From NCBI GenBank assembly GCA_963844435.1, contig CAWJOG010000013.1, forward strand, positions 62,001-126,000: a DNA stretch of 64,000 nt. The letters are read 5' to 3'. Shown piece after piece: positions 36,993 to 47,461 of this stretch. Position 1 is the first letter of the stretch. Each line of letters opens with the position of its first letter. A program made the translations under genes and the position numbers. The DNA is from JBDSLU01 sp963844435. Lineage in GTDB: Bacteria > Acidobacteriota > Vicinamibacteria > Vicinamibacterales > Vicinamibacteraceae. The notes under the pieces were generated by a model that searched no databases, had not been told where the DNA came from, and saw nothing but the letters and a program-made list of their open reading frames with translations.

Positions 36993-39954
36993 TCAGAACG
37001 TCGCGCGCACGGCGAACTGGAACGCGCGCGGGCCGCCCGAGCCGAACACGCCGCCGGCCGTGTTCACGGCTTCGCCGAAGCTCGAGGAGCGCATGAAGCC
37101 GGGATCTTCCGGGTTCTGGCTGTCGCGCACGAGCACGTTGGAGTAGCCCGAGTAGTTCTTGACCCCGACGCCGAGGATGTTCGTGACGTTGAACAGGTTG
37201 AACACCTCGACGATCGGCTCGATGCGCGTCCGCCCCCACGTGAACGGGCGTGACACGCGGAGATCCACCGAGGCGAAGCCGTCCGAGAACTGGACGTCGT
37301 CGCGCACCAGCGGGAGCGGCAGTCCGTTCACGCCGCCCTGCGCGTTGAGCTGCAGCAGTGCCTCGTTCAGCTCGGCGCCGGTCTCGAACTGGCGGCCGCC
37401 GGCGTTGCGCTGGAAGGCCGGGATGCGCGACGAGGCGTCGGGCAGCAGGATGTCCATCGGCACGCCGGACGCCAGGCGCACGATCGGCGCCACCAGGAAC
37501 CCGGCCCCCGCCTGCGCCCACGCCGCCAGCGAGAAGCTGTGGCGCTGGTCGTTCGGCGTCGGGCCGTACTCGAGCCGCAGGTTGGTCGGATCGATCGGCC
37601 CGTTGGCGAACGGGATCTGGTCGTCGTTGGCGTAGTTCAGCGCCTTGCCGAACGTGTACGAGGCCCGGAACCCGACGTCGGCGCCGCGGCGCTCGGCGCT
37701 GACGAGCAGCGCGTCGTAGTGGGTGTTCACGCTCGACTCGAGGTTGACGACGCGATCCGGGCCGCCGACCACCGGGTTGAACACCTCGCCGATCGTGCGG
37801 CCGATGATGAAGTGCGTGCCGAGGTTGTGCACGCCGTCCACGCGCAGCGACGACGCCGTGCGGCAGGGCCTTCTCGATGCCGAGGTTCCACTGCTGGACG
37901 CTCGGGTTCTGCATCGTGTTGTCGATGATGTTGATGCCCGAGGCGCCCGCGCCGGTCAGGATGAAGCCGGTGAACGGATTGGTGATCGACGGCGCGAACG
38001 GCGGGAACTGGCCGGTGTTCGGGTCGACGAAGAACACGTTGCCGGCCTTCACCTCGATCGGCAGCGCCCGCCCGTCGAGGCCGCGCTCCAGCGACTGGAT
38101 CTGCAGCGTGATGCGGTCGTAGTAGATGCCGTAGCCGCCGTGGAGGCTGAACCGGCCGTCGCCGGGCGCCCAGTTGAAGCCGATGCGCGGGCCGAAGTTG
38201 TTGCTGTCGCGCTTCCGTTCGCCCTGCAGGAACGGCTGGACGATCGGGTTGATCTCGTCGTAGCGGCTGATGTTCTTGACGTCGGTGTCCGTCTCCCAGC
38301 GCAGCCCGAGGTTCAGCGTGAGGTCGGGCCTGATGCGCCAGTCGTCCTGGACGTAGAAGGCGAAGTAGTTGTTGTCGGCGTCCGGGATGACCAGCGCCTG
38401 GTCCGGCTTGCCGCTGCGCAGGGTCACCGCGAAGAGCAGGTCGTTGTCGTCGACGCGGCCGTCGCCGTTGTGGTCGAAGTTCGCGAAGTCCTGCACCATC
38501 TCGAGCCGGCCGTCCTGGAAGACGCCGAGATCGAAGAGCGCGTCGATCCGCTGCCACTCGCCGCCGGCCTTCACCGTGTGCGAGCCGCGGACCAGCGTGA
38601 CGCTGTCGGCGAGCTGGAAGCGCTTCTGCGTGGTGCCCTGCGGGACGCGGAACGACGTCCCGTCCTGGATGCTCGGGAAGGTCAGCTGCGGGCCGCCCTG
38701 GACCGGCGCAATCGCGTTGTCGAAGGTGCTGAACGAGCCCGTCAGGGCGTTCAGGAACGTGGAAGTGACGACGCGCGTCCACGTGCCGACGACCGAGTGG
38801 TAGCCGTTCTCGCTGTTCTGGCGCTGTGAGGCCGAGCCGATCGCGCGATCGAGGGTGCTGGCGCTGGTATCGGTCGCCTGCTGCCCGGCGTAGCGGAAGC
38901 CGATGCTGTCGCGATCGGAGCCCCGCCAGTCGATCCGGCCCGAGAAGAGGAAGTCGTCGAGCGGCGCGGGCGCGAAGCCGCGCGTGATCGTGCGGCTCGG
39001 CACGTCGCGCGTGCCCACGAGCACGGCGCCGTCCTGATTGCGGTACTCGGCCGCGCCGAACCAGAACGCCTCACCCGGCACGATCGGGCCGCCGGCCGAT
39101 CCCGCGAGCTGCTGCCGATCGAACGGGAACTCGCCCCCGGACGACCGATCGAATGTCGCCGGCAAGCCCTGCCACGCGCTGTCGCGCAGGAACAGCGCGG
39201 CCGATCCGCGCAGCTGGTCGGTGCCCGACTTTGTGACCACGTTGATCACCGAGGACGCCGAGCGGCCGGACTCCGCGGTGTAGCGGTTGGTCGCGATCTG
39301 GAACTCCTGGACCGACTCCTGGGTGACGTTCTGGAGCGGGCCGCCGACGACGTCGTCGTTGTTGTCGGCGCCGTCGATCATGACGTTGCCGCCGCGGCCG
39401 ATCTGCCCGGCCGACGACACCACGACGCTGTTCGACTTGGTCGGGTCGAAGTTCGGGGCCGGCGAGTTGCCAGGCACCAGGAACGCCAGCTCGAGGAAGT
39501 TGCGGCCGTTGAGCGGCAGGGCCTCGATGGCGCTGGACGGGATCACGGCGTCGACCACCGAGCGCGTAGTGTCGACGCCGGTCGTCGTCGCCGCGACGTC
39601 GACGCGCTCCCGCACGCCCGCCACGGCGAGGCTGACGTCGATGGTCACCGCCTGGCCGACCTCGAGCACGATGTTGCCGTGGGTCGCGTCGCCGAACCCG
39701 CTCGCCGTCACCGTCAGGTTGACGACGATGGGCGGCAGGTTCGCGACCACGAAGGACCCGTCCTCGCCAGTCGGCACGACCCGCGACAGCGCCGTCCCAG
39801 GCCCGATGACGGTCACGGTCGCGGACGGCACCGGCCGTCCCTGCGAGTCGCGGACCAGCCCGCGGATCGTCGCCGTCGTGGCCTGCCCGTACGCGAACGA
39901 CACCTGAGAGAGGGCGATTGCCACCCCGATCACGATTCGACACACACGTCCCAT
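36993..39954 (-). CDS. Oar-type TonB-dependent receptor (one frameshift)
   Basis: ATG 39954 opens a signal peptide (RIVIGVAIALSQVSFAYGQA). Residues about 28-115 form a carboxypeptidase-regulatory-like domain (TIRGLVRDSQGRPVPSATVT). The plug follows (ALPLNGRNFLELAFLVPGNS, GGNVMIDGADNNDDVVGG, NVVTKSGTDQLRGSAALFL), then the outer-membrane barrel (NYFAFYVQDDWRIRPDLTLN, GRFSLHGGYGIYYDRITLQI), ending in a terminal aromatic strand FQFAVRATF. Oar-like receptors probably import large glycans or peptides with TonB energy. Near 37860 the frame changes (IEKALPHG to VDGVHNLGTHFIIGRTIGEV). Corrected length is about 986 aa. Its stop is 6 bases from the end of the permease gene on the other strand. Confidence 0.88.
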
Positions 39955-40118
39955 GCAGTCCACCTCGACAGCAGCCCTCGGGCCGCACCTCTTGCGAAGC
40001 CAGCAGAATGCCTCGGCGGACGAGGTAGCGGCCATTACCCGAAGGGACTACATCGGCCGCGCTTTTCCGGGTGGTGGGGCTTGACGCACCTCGGTCGTTG
40101 GTCGAGGGACACCGCTCG

Positions 40119-41852
40119 TCAGTAGCGCCAGCTCGTCGTGTCGGCGCCAGCCGGCGCCGTCTTGCGGATCCGCTCGGCGATCTTCGGGATGAACATCTGG
40201 TGATAGCGGAGCCGTGAGTAGGCGTTGGGCCGCGTCGGGTCGCCGTTCCAGCAGTGCTCGGCGCGATCGCCGTAGGCCACTTCCCCGCCGTAGGCCGGGT
40301 TCTTGGTGCCCTTCAGGAAGTCCTCGACGAGATAGACGGCGTTGTTCAAGTAGTAGTTGTCCATGTCGCCGACGTAGAGATTGATCTTGCCTTCGAGCTG
40401 CTTGCCGAGGCCCTTCTCCCAGTCGCGCCGCAGGATGTGCGACAGGTCGTAGTGCTCGCGCCAGAACTCGGCGACCTGGCGATCGATGACGCCGGTGCGC
40501 TTGTCCCAGAGCCGCTTCGGGTAGCCGTCCTCGCCGACCGGTGAGTAGACCGCCTCCCAGATGTCCCACTGCTGGCCGGACCGGCCCTTGGTGCCGAGCA
40601 CGAGCTCCAGCTGGTTCATCGCCTCGAGCGTGATCGCGACGTGCCCGAGATAGTTGCGCAGCCCCGGACGCGGCACGCGCGCCCACGGTCCTTCCGTGTA
40701 GTAGGCGTTGGTGTCCTTGTAGATGTCGACGACGGTGTAGGCGCGGAAGTCGATCGGATCCGGGCAGGCGATGTAGGCGCCGTTGAAGTGGTCTGGATAG
40801 AAGACCTGCGCGGCCATGGCCTCCCAGCCGCCGGTCGATCCGCCGTACATGAAGCGCGACCAGCCCGTGCCGAGGGCGCGGTACTTCTTTTCGAGATACG
40901 GAATCAGCTCGTGGACGATCGCGTCGCCGTACGGTCCAAGGTTGGCCGAGTTCACCGCGTACGAGTCGTCGTAGAACGGGTTGGCGTGCTGGATCTCGAC
41001 CACGAGCACGCGGGGGAACCCGGGCGCCGTCCAGTCCTTGTAGAGCTGATACGCCTGTTCCTCCTGGATCCGGTTGTAGCAATCCAGGTGGAAGCGCTCC
41101 GAGTACTCGCATTTCACGTTCGGATCGGGCGGCGTCTCGCGGAAGCCGTCGATCGTCTGCGGGAAGTGGCCGTGGTTGATCACCAGCGGATAGCGCGCGT
41201 CGGGGTGCGCGTCGAAGCCTTCCGGCACCAGGATGTGCGCGCCGAGGAACATCGGCCGCCCCCAGAACTTCGTCAGCCGCTCGCTCTGGATGCGCTCGTG
41301 GCGGACGTACTTCGTCGTTGGCGGATCCGCGATGGGTGGGATCACCTGATCGATCGTCACCTGGACGGCTGCCCCACTCGCGTCGATGCGGACGGACGCC
41401 GGCGTGCTGAACAGGTTGCCCGGCGCGCGGTTCCACTGCTGCCCTTCGCCGCGATCCATCGGCAGCTTGACCACGTGTCCGTCGGCGCGCCTGAAGGTCT
41501 CGTAGCGGTGCAGCAGCGCCTGGACGCGGTACTCGCCCGGCGGGACGTCGCGCAGCGAGGCGCGCGGATAACCGAGGACATCGGCGTCGATGGTCTTCGT
41601 CTCGCCGGACCGCCAGCCGTCGACGTCGATGCCGAAGACCTGCTGGGTCTTCGGTCCGGCGTCGATCTGGAAGCGCGGCTCGCCGGTCGTCTCGGTGGAG
41701 ATCAGGAGGAGCAGGCGGCCGTCGATCGGTTCGGTCGCCGCGCCGGGCGCGAGCCGGACGGTGATCGACGGCGCCGCGGCCGGACCGATCGAGGCGAGCG
41801 GCGCGAGCGCCGCCAGGAGGAGGACCGCCACCACTGGCACGACACGACGCAT
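40119..41852 (-). CDS. Secreted esterase-like alpha/beta-hydrolase
   Basis: The protein has 577 residues with signal peptide (VVPVVAVLLLAALAPLASIG). An N-terminal beta domain (residues about 20-200; TVRLAPGAATEPIDGRLLLL) precedes an alpha/beta-hydrolase domain of the putative-esterase type: GAHILVPEGFDAHPDARYPL, VEIQHANPFYDDSYAVNSAN and the nucleophile elbow MYGGSTGGWEAM. The catalytic His is probably near the C-terminus (AEHCWNGD or RYHQMF). Substrate is unknown. ATG 41852 is chosen because GAAAGGA lies at good spacing before it. It lies 32 bases downstream of the M14 peptidase on the same strand, so the two may be co-transcribed. Confidence 0.82.
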   Translation of the reverse strand: MRRVVPVVAVLLLAALAPLASIGPAAAPSITVRLAPGAATEPIDGRLLLLISTETTGEPRFQIDAGPKTQQVFGIDVDGWRSGETKTIDADVLGYPRASLRDVPPGEYRVQALLHRYETFRRADGHVVKLPMDRGEGQQWNRAPGNLFSTPASVRIDASGAAVQVTIDQVIPPIADPPTTKYVRHERIQSERLTKFWGRPMFLGAHILVPEGFDAHPDARYPLVINHGHFPQTIDGFRETPPDPNVKCEYSERFHLDCYNRIQEEQAYQLYKDWTAPGFPRVLVVEIQHANPFYDDSYAVNSANLGPYGDAIVHELIPYLEKKYRALGTGWSRFMYGGSTGGWEAMAAQVFYPDHFNGAYIACPDPIDFRAYTVVDIYKDTNAYYTEGPWARVPRPGLRNYLGHVAITLEAMNQLELVLGTKGRSGQQWDIWEAVYSPVGEDGYPKRLWDKRTGVIDRQVAEFWREHYDLSHILRRDWEKGLGKQLEGKINLYVGDMDNYYLNNAVYLVEDFLKGTKNPAYGGEVAYGDRAEHCWNGDPTRPNAYSRLRYHQMFIPKIAERIRKTAPAGADTTSWRY

Positions 41853-41884
41853 TCGGACCATCCTTTCGATCTGCGCGATCGAAC

Positions 41885-43741
41885 CTAGGGCACGACACTC
41901 GCCGTGCGGTAGACCGGATAGAGGTTGTGGCGCTCGTCCCACGCCGGGTGACGCCGGTAGAAGAAGTCGAGCCGCGCCGACGGGCTCTTCGCGAACGCCG
42001 GATCCTCGGCGACGCGCCGCTCGAAGGCGGCACGGAGGGCCGGATCCTTCGCCAGCATCTCCGCGGCCACGTCCTCGGCGACGTAGGCTTCCATGTATTC
42101 CTTGCGCTCGAACGCGGCGGTGAAGAAGCCCCACCCGACCAGCGCGTCCGGGCTGCCGGGCTCGAGCAGCAGCATCAGCATGCGAGCGCGCGGCTGCGCG
42201 ATCGGCACGAACAGCGACCCCGCCGGAACGTCACGCGCCTCGTCCTTCCAGTCGCCGGCGAGCGTGACCGGGGTCCGTCCCTCGAACGTGTTCGGCGCCA
42301 GCGTCACCTGCGTCGCGCGGAACGTCTGGACGGCGAGACGCGGCAGCGCCGCCGCGATCGGCCGGCTCTCGACGCCGTGCAGCGCCAGCTTCTCCGCGAC
42401 GCGGGCGGCGTAACCCGCCGGTACGATGTAGCCGCCCCGCGGCGCCTCGACGGTCACCGTCGCCTTCACCTCGTCGTAGAGCGGCACGCGCCAGATTTGC
42501 GGCGTCGTCGGGTCGTAGCGCGTCACGGTGCCGCCCGAGATCGGTGATGCCTCGCGGCGGTAGGCATAGCCGCGGAACTCGAGCGGCCGGCTGTGGTCGG
42601 TCGCCTGGTAGCGGAGCGGCACGCTGGTGCCGCCGAGCGCGGCGCCACGGCGATCGGCCGTCCGCGCCGCGTCGAGCCACGCGCCGCCATTGGCCGCGGC
42701 GAGGTCGAGCAGGCCGACGATCGCGTTGCGAGTGACCTGGACACGGACCGGATACGGCTTCCACGAGTGCGTCTCGACCAGGACGCCGATGCGCTGCCGC
42801 TCGGCCCAGTATTCCTGCGAGAAGCGCGGCGGACCGGCCGTCACCGCGAAGCCCGACGCCGGATCGTCGTCGCGGATGAACGACGGATAGAAGTCGAGCG
42901 GCAGCGAGCCCTGCGCCGCCAGCCGCTGCATCAGGCCGTCGCGCAGGCCGACGGCGGCCTGCCGCAGCACCTCGTCGCCGGCCAGCGTCGGCGCCACGTT
43001 GAGCGACACGTCGTGCTCGAACTGCGCGCCGTCGGTGACGTGCAGGTCGGCGTAGACGATCGGATCCCACTCGTTGAGCAGGCGCAGCATCGCCTGCATC
43101 TCGGGGGCGTCCGCCTTCACGTAGTCGCGATTGAGGTTCAGGTTCTGGCTGGTGACGCGCCAGCCGACCTCTTCGGGGCCCGTCTGGTTGGGGCGATTGG
43201 TCCGGCTCACCCGCTCGTGGCCGTCGACGTTGAACACCGGCACGAAGACCAGCGTGACGCGACCGAGGACGCCGGGCGAGACGCGTCCTTCCAGCAGCTC
43301 GCGAAGCGCCAGGAAGCCGGCATCCTTGCCGTCGATCTCGCCGGCGTGGATGCCGCCCTGGGCGAGCACCACCGGCCGGCCCTCGGCCTTGGCCGCCGCC
43401 GCGGTCAGCGTCCCGTCCGCGGACGCCACCAGCATCAGCATCGGCCGCCCTTCCGGCGTCCGGCCGAACTCGACGCAGCGCACCTGCTTCGGCCAGGCCT
43501 GCGCGAAGGCCGCGCACAGCCGCTGGACTTCGTCGTAGCGGCCGGTGCGCGCGTAATTGGACTGCTCCGCCACGGTGCGAAGATCGGGCGGAGCCGCGGC
43601 CTGCGCGCCCAGGAGTCCGTGATGGCCGCGTCGCACCGAGACGGCAGGCGCCCGGCATCGGCGCAGGAGGGCGAATATCGGGAATATCAACCGACGGCAA
43701 CGCCGAGCGTCGGGATGCATCGCGTCCCCGGACTCCATCAC
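41885..43741 (-). CDS. M14-family zinc carboxypeptidase
   Basis: The protein has 618 residues. Zinc ligands are in QGGIHAGEIDGKDAG (HxxE) and YADLHVTDGAQ (His), and the catalytic Glu is in GVLVETHSWKPYP. The fold also shows FVPVFNVDGHERVSRTNRPN and QNLNLNRDYVKADAPEMQAM. M14 enzymes remove C-terminal amino acids; this long form, with a C-terminal beta-rich part, is common as an exported enzyme. The N-terminus is basic and hydrophobic (RRLIFPIFALLRRCRAPAVS), a weak signal peptide, so the start (43741 or 43720) is uncertain. It pairs with the esterase downstream. Confidence 0.87.
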   Translation of the reverse strand: MMESGDAMHPDARRCRRLIFPIFALLRRCRAPAVSVRRGHHGLLGAQAAAPPDLRTVAEQSNYARTGRYDEVQRLCAAFAQAWPKQVRCVEFGRTPEGRPMLMLVASADGTLTAAAAKAEGRPVVLAQGGIHAGEIDGKDAGFLALRELLEGRVSPGVLGRVTLVFVPVFNVDGHERVSRTNRPNQTGPEEVGWRVTSQNLNLNRDYVKADAPEMQAMLRLLNEWDPIVYADLHVTDGAQFEHDVSLNVAPTLAGDEVLRQAAVGLRDGLMQRLAAQGSLPLDFYPSFIRDDDPASGFAVTAGPPRFSQEYWAERQRIGVLVETHSWKPYPVRVQVTRNAIVGLLDLAAANGGAWLDAARTADRRGAALGGTSVPLRYQATDHSRPLEFRGYAYRREASPISGGTVTRYDPTTPQIWRVPLYDEVKATVTVEAPRGGYIVPAGYAARVAEKLALHGVESRPIAAALPRLAVQTFRATQVTLAPNTFEGRTPVTLAGDWKDEARDVPAGSLFVPIAQPRARMLMLLLEPGSPDALVGWGFFTAAFERKEYMEAYVAEDVAAEMLAKDPALRAAFERRVAEDPAFAKSPSARLDFFYRRHPAWDERHNLYPVYRTASVVP

Positions 43742-43806
43742 GGCGCCAGCGCACGTACACCAGCAGGCGACATCGCGCCCGACTATAGCTCAGCGCACCG
43801 CCTCGC

Positions 43807-44529
43807 TCAGAAGCCGATGCGGAGGTCGGCGACGAGCGGCAGGTGATCGGAGGCGATCAACGCCTTGCGCGTCCGCTTCAACTCGGCGGAGAGCATCTCG
43901 ACTTCGCCGCGGTAGTAGATGTGGTCGAGGTGCAGGAACGGGAGGACGCCGGGATAGGTCCGGCGGCGCTTGAGGAAGCCGGTCAGATCGAGGCTCTGCA
44001 GCCGCTCGGTCAGGACACGCGTCGCCGGGCCGCGCAGCCATTCGTTGAAGTCGCCGAGCATGACGCATGGCTCACCCGCGGTCGGCGCGTCGAGGATCCG
44101 CGCCAGGTGCACGGCCTGGGCCCGTCGCTCGAGCAGCGCCGTGCCGAGGTGGACGTTGTAGACGTGCAGGACGCCCTTGCCGACCTCGAGATCGACACGC
44201 TGGCAGCCGCGCGACTCGCGGCCCCGCCAGGTGAGATCGTGGCGATGATGGCCGCAGACCGGGAAGCGGCCGATGATCGCGTTGCCATAGGGGCGGCCGC
44301 GCAGCAGCCGCACCGGCGCCATCACCGGCGTCATGCCGAGCTGCGCCGCGATCTCCTCGGCCTGGCCCATGCCTTCGCTGCCGGGCCCGATCACTTCCTG
44401 CAGCGCGATGATGTCGGCCTCGAGGCTGGCGACGACGTCCGCGATGCGCGACGGATCGGTGCGGCGATCCAGGCCGCGGCTGCGGTGGATGTTGTACGTC
44501 GCGATCCGCAGCGTCACGTGACGCGACAC
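43807..44529 (-). CDS. Endonuclease/exonuclease/phosphatase (EEP) family protein
   Basis: The protein has 240 residues. The EEP motifs are RIATYNIHRSRGLD, IIALQEVIGPGS (metal-binding Glu), YNVHLGT, MLGDFNEWLRGPA and ASDHLPLVADLR (catalytic Asp-His). Such proteins cleave phosphodiesters in nucleic acids, sphingomyelin or phosphoinositides. The GTG start at 44529 shares one base with the stop of the upstream cardiolipin synthase-like gene (TAGTG), so the two are translationally coupled. In enterobacteria the EEP gene ybhP lies next to clsB (ybhO), which suggests a lipid-related role here too. GTG 44517 is a possible shorter start. Confidence 0.85.
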   Translation of the reverse strand: MSRHVTLRIATYNIHRSRGLDRRTDPSRIADVVASLEADIIALQEVIGPGSEGMGQAEEIAAQLGMTPVMAPVRLLRGRPYGNAIIGRFPVCGHHRHDLTWRGRESRGCQRVDLEVGKGVLHVYNVHLGTALLERRAQAVHLARILDAPTAGEPCVMLGDFNEWLRGPATRVLTERLQSLDLTGFLKRRRTYPGVLPFLHLDHIYYRGEVEMLSAELKRTRKALIASDHLPLVADLRIGF

Positions 44530-46007
44530 TAGACCTGATCCTCGAACAGCGCCGCGACCAGTTCCTGCGCCTGCGCGACCACGCCTCTCCGCTTCCAGGC
44601 GTCGAGGGTGACGCGCTCGCTGACCGCCCGGTCGTCGGCGAAGATCCGCACCAGCCGCTGGATGCACGCGTCGTCGTGGATCGAGACGTTGCTCTCTTCG
44701 TTGAAGGCGAACGAGCGGTTGTCGAAGTTGGCGGTGCCGATGGTCGCCCACTCGTCGTCGACGACCATCGTCTTCTGGTGCAGCATCGTGCGGTTGTATT
44801 CGTAGATCGCGGCCCCCGCTTCGAGCAGCGGCCCGAACAGGCGCACGCTGTTGTGGCGGGCCAGCCAGTTGTCGTTGCGGATGCCCGACACGATCACCTC
44901 GACGGTGACGCCGCGGGCGCAGGCCGCGCGCAACGCGTCCACCGCCACCTGGTCGGGCACGAAGTACGGGTTGGCGATCAGGATCGAGCGGCGGGCAGAG
45001 GCGATCGCCAGGTAGTACAGCGTGCGCACGGGTGAGGCGCCGGCCGACGGCGAGCTCAGCACCGTCATGACAGCCGCCTCCCCCGCCGGCCTGGGCAGGT
45101 GAAAGAACTCCGGCCCGCTGACCAGCTCCCCGGTCGTCCGCAGCCAGTTCTGCGCGAAGCCGGTCTGCAGCGGAATCGCCCCGGGGCCCTCGATCCGGAT
45201 CTGCATGTCGCGCCAGTGCTCCGGGTCCTGTGCGCAGCCGCGCCAGTGGTCGGCAATGCCGGCCCCGCCGGTGAAGGCGACGCACCCGTCGATGATCAGC
45301 GACTTGCGATGGGTCCGGTAGTTGAAGCGATCGAGCGTGTACCAGCCGATCGGGTTGAACCAGGCGAGCTGGCAGCCGCCGTCCTCGAGGACCTTCAGGA
45401 TTTCGTCGCCGATGGTGGCCGAACCGACCGCGTCGAGCAGCAGCTTCACCGGGACACCGGCCTTGGCCCGCTCGGCGATCGCCTTCGCGAACTCCAGCCC
45501 GATGTCGCCCCGCCAGTAGATGTACGCCTCGATCGTGATCGAGCGGCGGGCGCCGCGGACCGCCTCGAGCATCGACGGGTAGAACTCGTCGCCGTTGTTG
45601 AGGATGGTGATCTTGTTGCCGGGCAGCAGCGGGCAGCCGGTCAAGCCGACCATGCTGTCGAGGAAGGCATCCGTGTCGACCGGCATCCGGTGATCGACCG
45701 CGAAGGCCAGGCCCGGGTCGCGCAGCGCGATGGCCTGGCTGAGCGCCGCCATCAGGCCGGTGCCGAGCGCCCACCACCAGTGATCCGTGGCCAGGGCCCA
45801 CGTGCACGCGATGGTCCAGGGCAGCGGCCACCACAGCCAGCCGCGGATGCGGGCCAGGGCGCCGCGGACGATGCGGCGCCGGCGCGTGCGGCGCGCGATC
45901 TGCGGCTCGAGCCGATGCCGCCACTCTCGCGGCACCAGAGGCTGGCGGAACCGTCGAGGCTGTGTGTGCGGCCGTCTCGCCACCCCGCGAGCCAGCGCGC
46001 TCGACAT
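44529..46007 (-). CDS. Cardiolipin synthase-like phospholipase D protein
   Basis: The protein has 492 residues with an Arg-rich N-terminus and hydrophobic segments near residues 53-95 (GWLWWPLPWTIACTWALA). Two HKD motifs are complete: HRKSLIIDGCVAFTGG and HQKTMVVDDEWATIGTANFD, each followed by the usual Gly-Ser/Asn pattern. Other family segments are ITIEAYIYWRGDIGLEFAKA and SILIANPYFVPDQVAVDALR. The likely reaction condenses phosphatidylglycerol to cardiolipin at the inner membrane. The N-terminal hydrophobic part and ClsB-like EEP partner fit ClsA/ClsB-type enzymes; which subclass is not clear. It is divergent from the AGCS symporter. Confidence 0.88.
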   Translation of the reverse strand: MSSALARGVARRPHTQPRRFRQPLVPREWRHRLEPQIARRTRRRRIVRGALARIRGWLWWPLPWTIACTWALATDHWWWALGTGLMAALSQAIALRDPGLAFAVDHRMPVDTDAFLDSMVGLTGCPLLPGNKITILNNGDEFYPSMLEAVRGARRSITIEAYIYWRGDIGLEFAKAIAERAKAGVPVKLLLDAVGSATIGDEILKVLEDGGCQLAWFNPIGWYTLDRFNYRTHRKSLIIDGCVAFTGGAGIADHWRGCAQDPEHWRDMQIRIEGPGAIPLQTGFAQNWLRTTGELVSGPEFFHLPRPAGEAAVMTVLSSPSAGASPVRTLYYLAIASARRSILIANPYFVPDQVAVDALRAACARGVTVEVIVSGIRNDNWLARHNSVRLFGPLLEAGAAIYEYNRTMLHQKTMVVDDEWATIGTANFDNRSFAFNEESNVSIHDDACIQRLVRIFADDRAVSERVTLDAWKRRGVVAQAQELVAALFEDQV

Positions 46008-46100
46008 GGCGTTCAGCCTAGCACGCCGTCCCTCGACGAGGCCGGCGCCGGCTCGGCCTCACTTCCCTTTTCGACGCCGCCCGGTCATGCTCTTCCGCAC

Positions 46101-47459
46101 ATGATCGATACCCTGCACGGCTGGATCAGCGCCGCCGACGCCTTCGTCTGGGGCCCTCCCCTCCTCATCCTGCTCTTCGGCACCCACATCTTCCTGACCA
46201 TCCGCACCGCGTTCATGCAGCGCCACCTGCTGACCGCGATCCGGCTCTCGGTGACCGCCGAGAAGGGCGCGGCCGGCGACGTCAGTCCGTTCGCCGCCCT
46301 GACGACCGCCCTGGCGGCGACCATCGGCACCGGCAACATCGTCGGCGTGGCCACCGCGGTCAGCCTCGGCGGACCGGGCGCGGTGCTGTGGATGTGGCTG
46401 ACCGGCGTCCTCGGCATGGCCACCAAGTACAGCGAAGCGCTGCTCGCGGTGAAATACCGCGTCACCACCGCGGACGGCACGATGCTCGGCGGCCCGATGT
46501 ACGCGCTCGAGCGCGGCCTCGGCATGAAGTGGCTCGGCGTGCTGTTCGCGCTGTTCACCGTCTTCGCCTCGTTCGGCATCGGCAACATGGTGCAGGCCAA
46601 CTCGATCTCGACGCTCGCGGCGTCGCAGTTCGGCGTCAACGTGCACGTCACCGGCCTCGTCCAGGCGGTGATGACGGCGGTGGTCGTGCTGGGCGGCCTG
46701 AAGGTGATCGCGCGCGTCTGCGAGCTGCTGGTGCCGTTCATGGCCGTCGTCTACATCGCCGGCTGCGTGGTCATCCTCTACACGAACGGCCACCTGCTGC
46801 TGCCGGCGATCGCGCTCATCGTGAAGAGCGCGTTCTCGCCGACCGCGGCGGCTGGCGGGTTCGCCGGCGCGACGGTGCTGATGGCGGCGCGGTTCGGCGT
46901 GGCCCGCGGCCTGTTCTCGAACGAGTCGGGCCTGGGCTCGGCGCCGATCGTCGCGGCCGCGGCGCAGAGCCGCAATCCCGTCCGGCAGGCGCTGGTCTCG
47001 TCGACCGGCACGTTCTGGGACACGGTCGTCATCTGCCTGCTGTCGGGGCTCGTCGTCGTCACCAGCATCATGGCGGACCCGTCGCTCGGCGCCCTCAAGG
47101 GCTCGGAACTGACGGCCGGCGCCTTTCACCAGGCGATGCCGACGTTCGGCCCGATCGTCCTGACGATCGGCCTGCTCACGTTCGTCTACTCGACCATCCT
47201 CGGCTGGTCGTACTACGGCGAGCGCGCGGCGGAGTACCTGTGGGGCAAGGTGTCGATCCTGCCCTACCGGTTGCTGTGGGTCGTCGCGGTCTACCTGGGA
47301 TCGGTGGCCACGCTCGGCTTCGTGTGGGACTTCTCCGATCTCGCCAACGGCCTGATGGCGGTACCGAACCTGATTGCGCTGCTGCTGCTGTCGAACGTCG
47401 TCGCCGCCGAGACCCGCCGCTACCTGACCAGCGGCAGACTCGACGACGCCGGCGATTGA
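46101..47459 (+). CDS. AGCS-family sodium/alanine(glycine) symporter
   Basis: The protein has 452 residues and about 10-11 membrane helices. The family signature is clear: FAALTTALAATIGTGNIVGV near the N-terminus, GPGAVLWMWLTGVLGMATKY, GVARGLFSNESGLGSAPIVA and FVYSTILGWSYYGERAAEYL. It imports alanine, glycine or serine with Na+. ATG 46101 matches the family start. pssA begins 2 bases after its stop, so both are probably on one transcript. Serine uptake feeding PssA is an attractive but unproven link. Confidence 0.93.
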   Translation: MIDTLHGWISAADAFVWGPPLLILLFGTHIFLTIRTAFMQRHLLTAIRLSVTAEKGAAGDVSPFAALTTALAATIGTGNIVGVATAVSLGGPGAVLWMWLTGVLGMATKYSEALLAVKYRVTTADGTMLGGPMYALERGLGMKWLGVLFALFTVFASFGIGNMVQANSISTLAASQFGVNVHVTGLVQAVMTAVVVLGGLKVIARVCELLVPFMAVVYIAGCVVILYTNGHLLLPAIALIVKSAFSPTAAAGGFAGATVLMAARFGVARGLFSNESGLGSAPIVAAAAQSRNPVRQALVSSTGTFWDTVVICLLSGLVVVTSIMADPSLGALKGSELTAGAFHQAMPTFGPIVLTIGLLTFVYSTILGWSYYGERAAEYLWGKVSILPYRLLWVVAVYLGSVATLGFVWDFSDLANGLMAVPNLIALLLLSNVVAAETRRYLTSGRLDDAGD

Positions 47460-47461
47460 GT

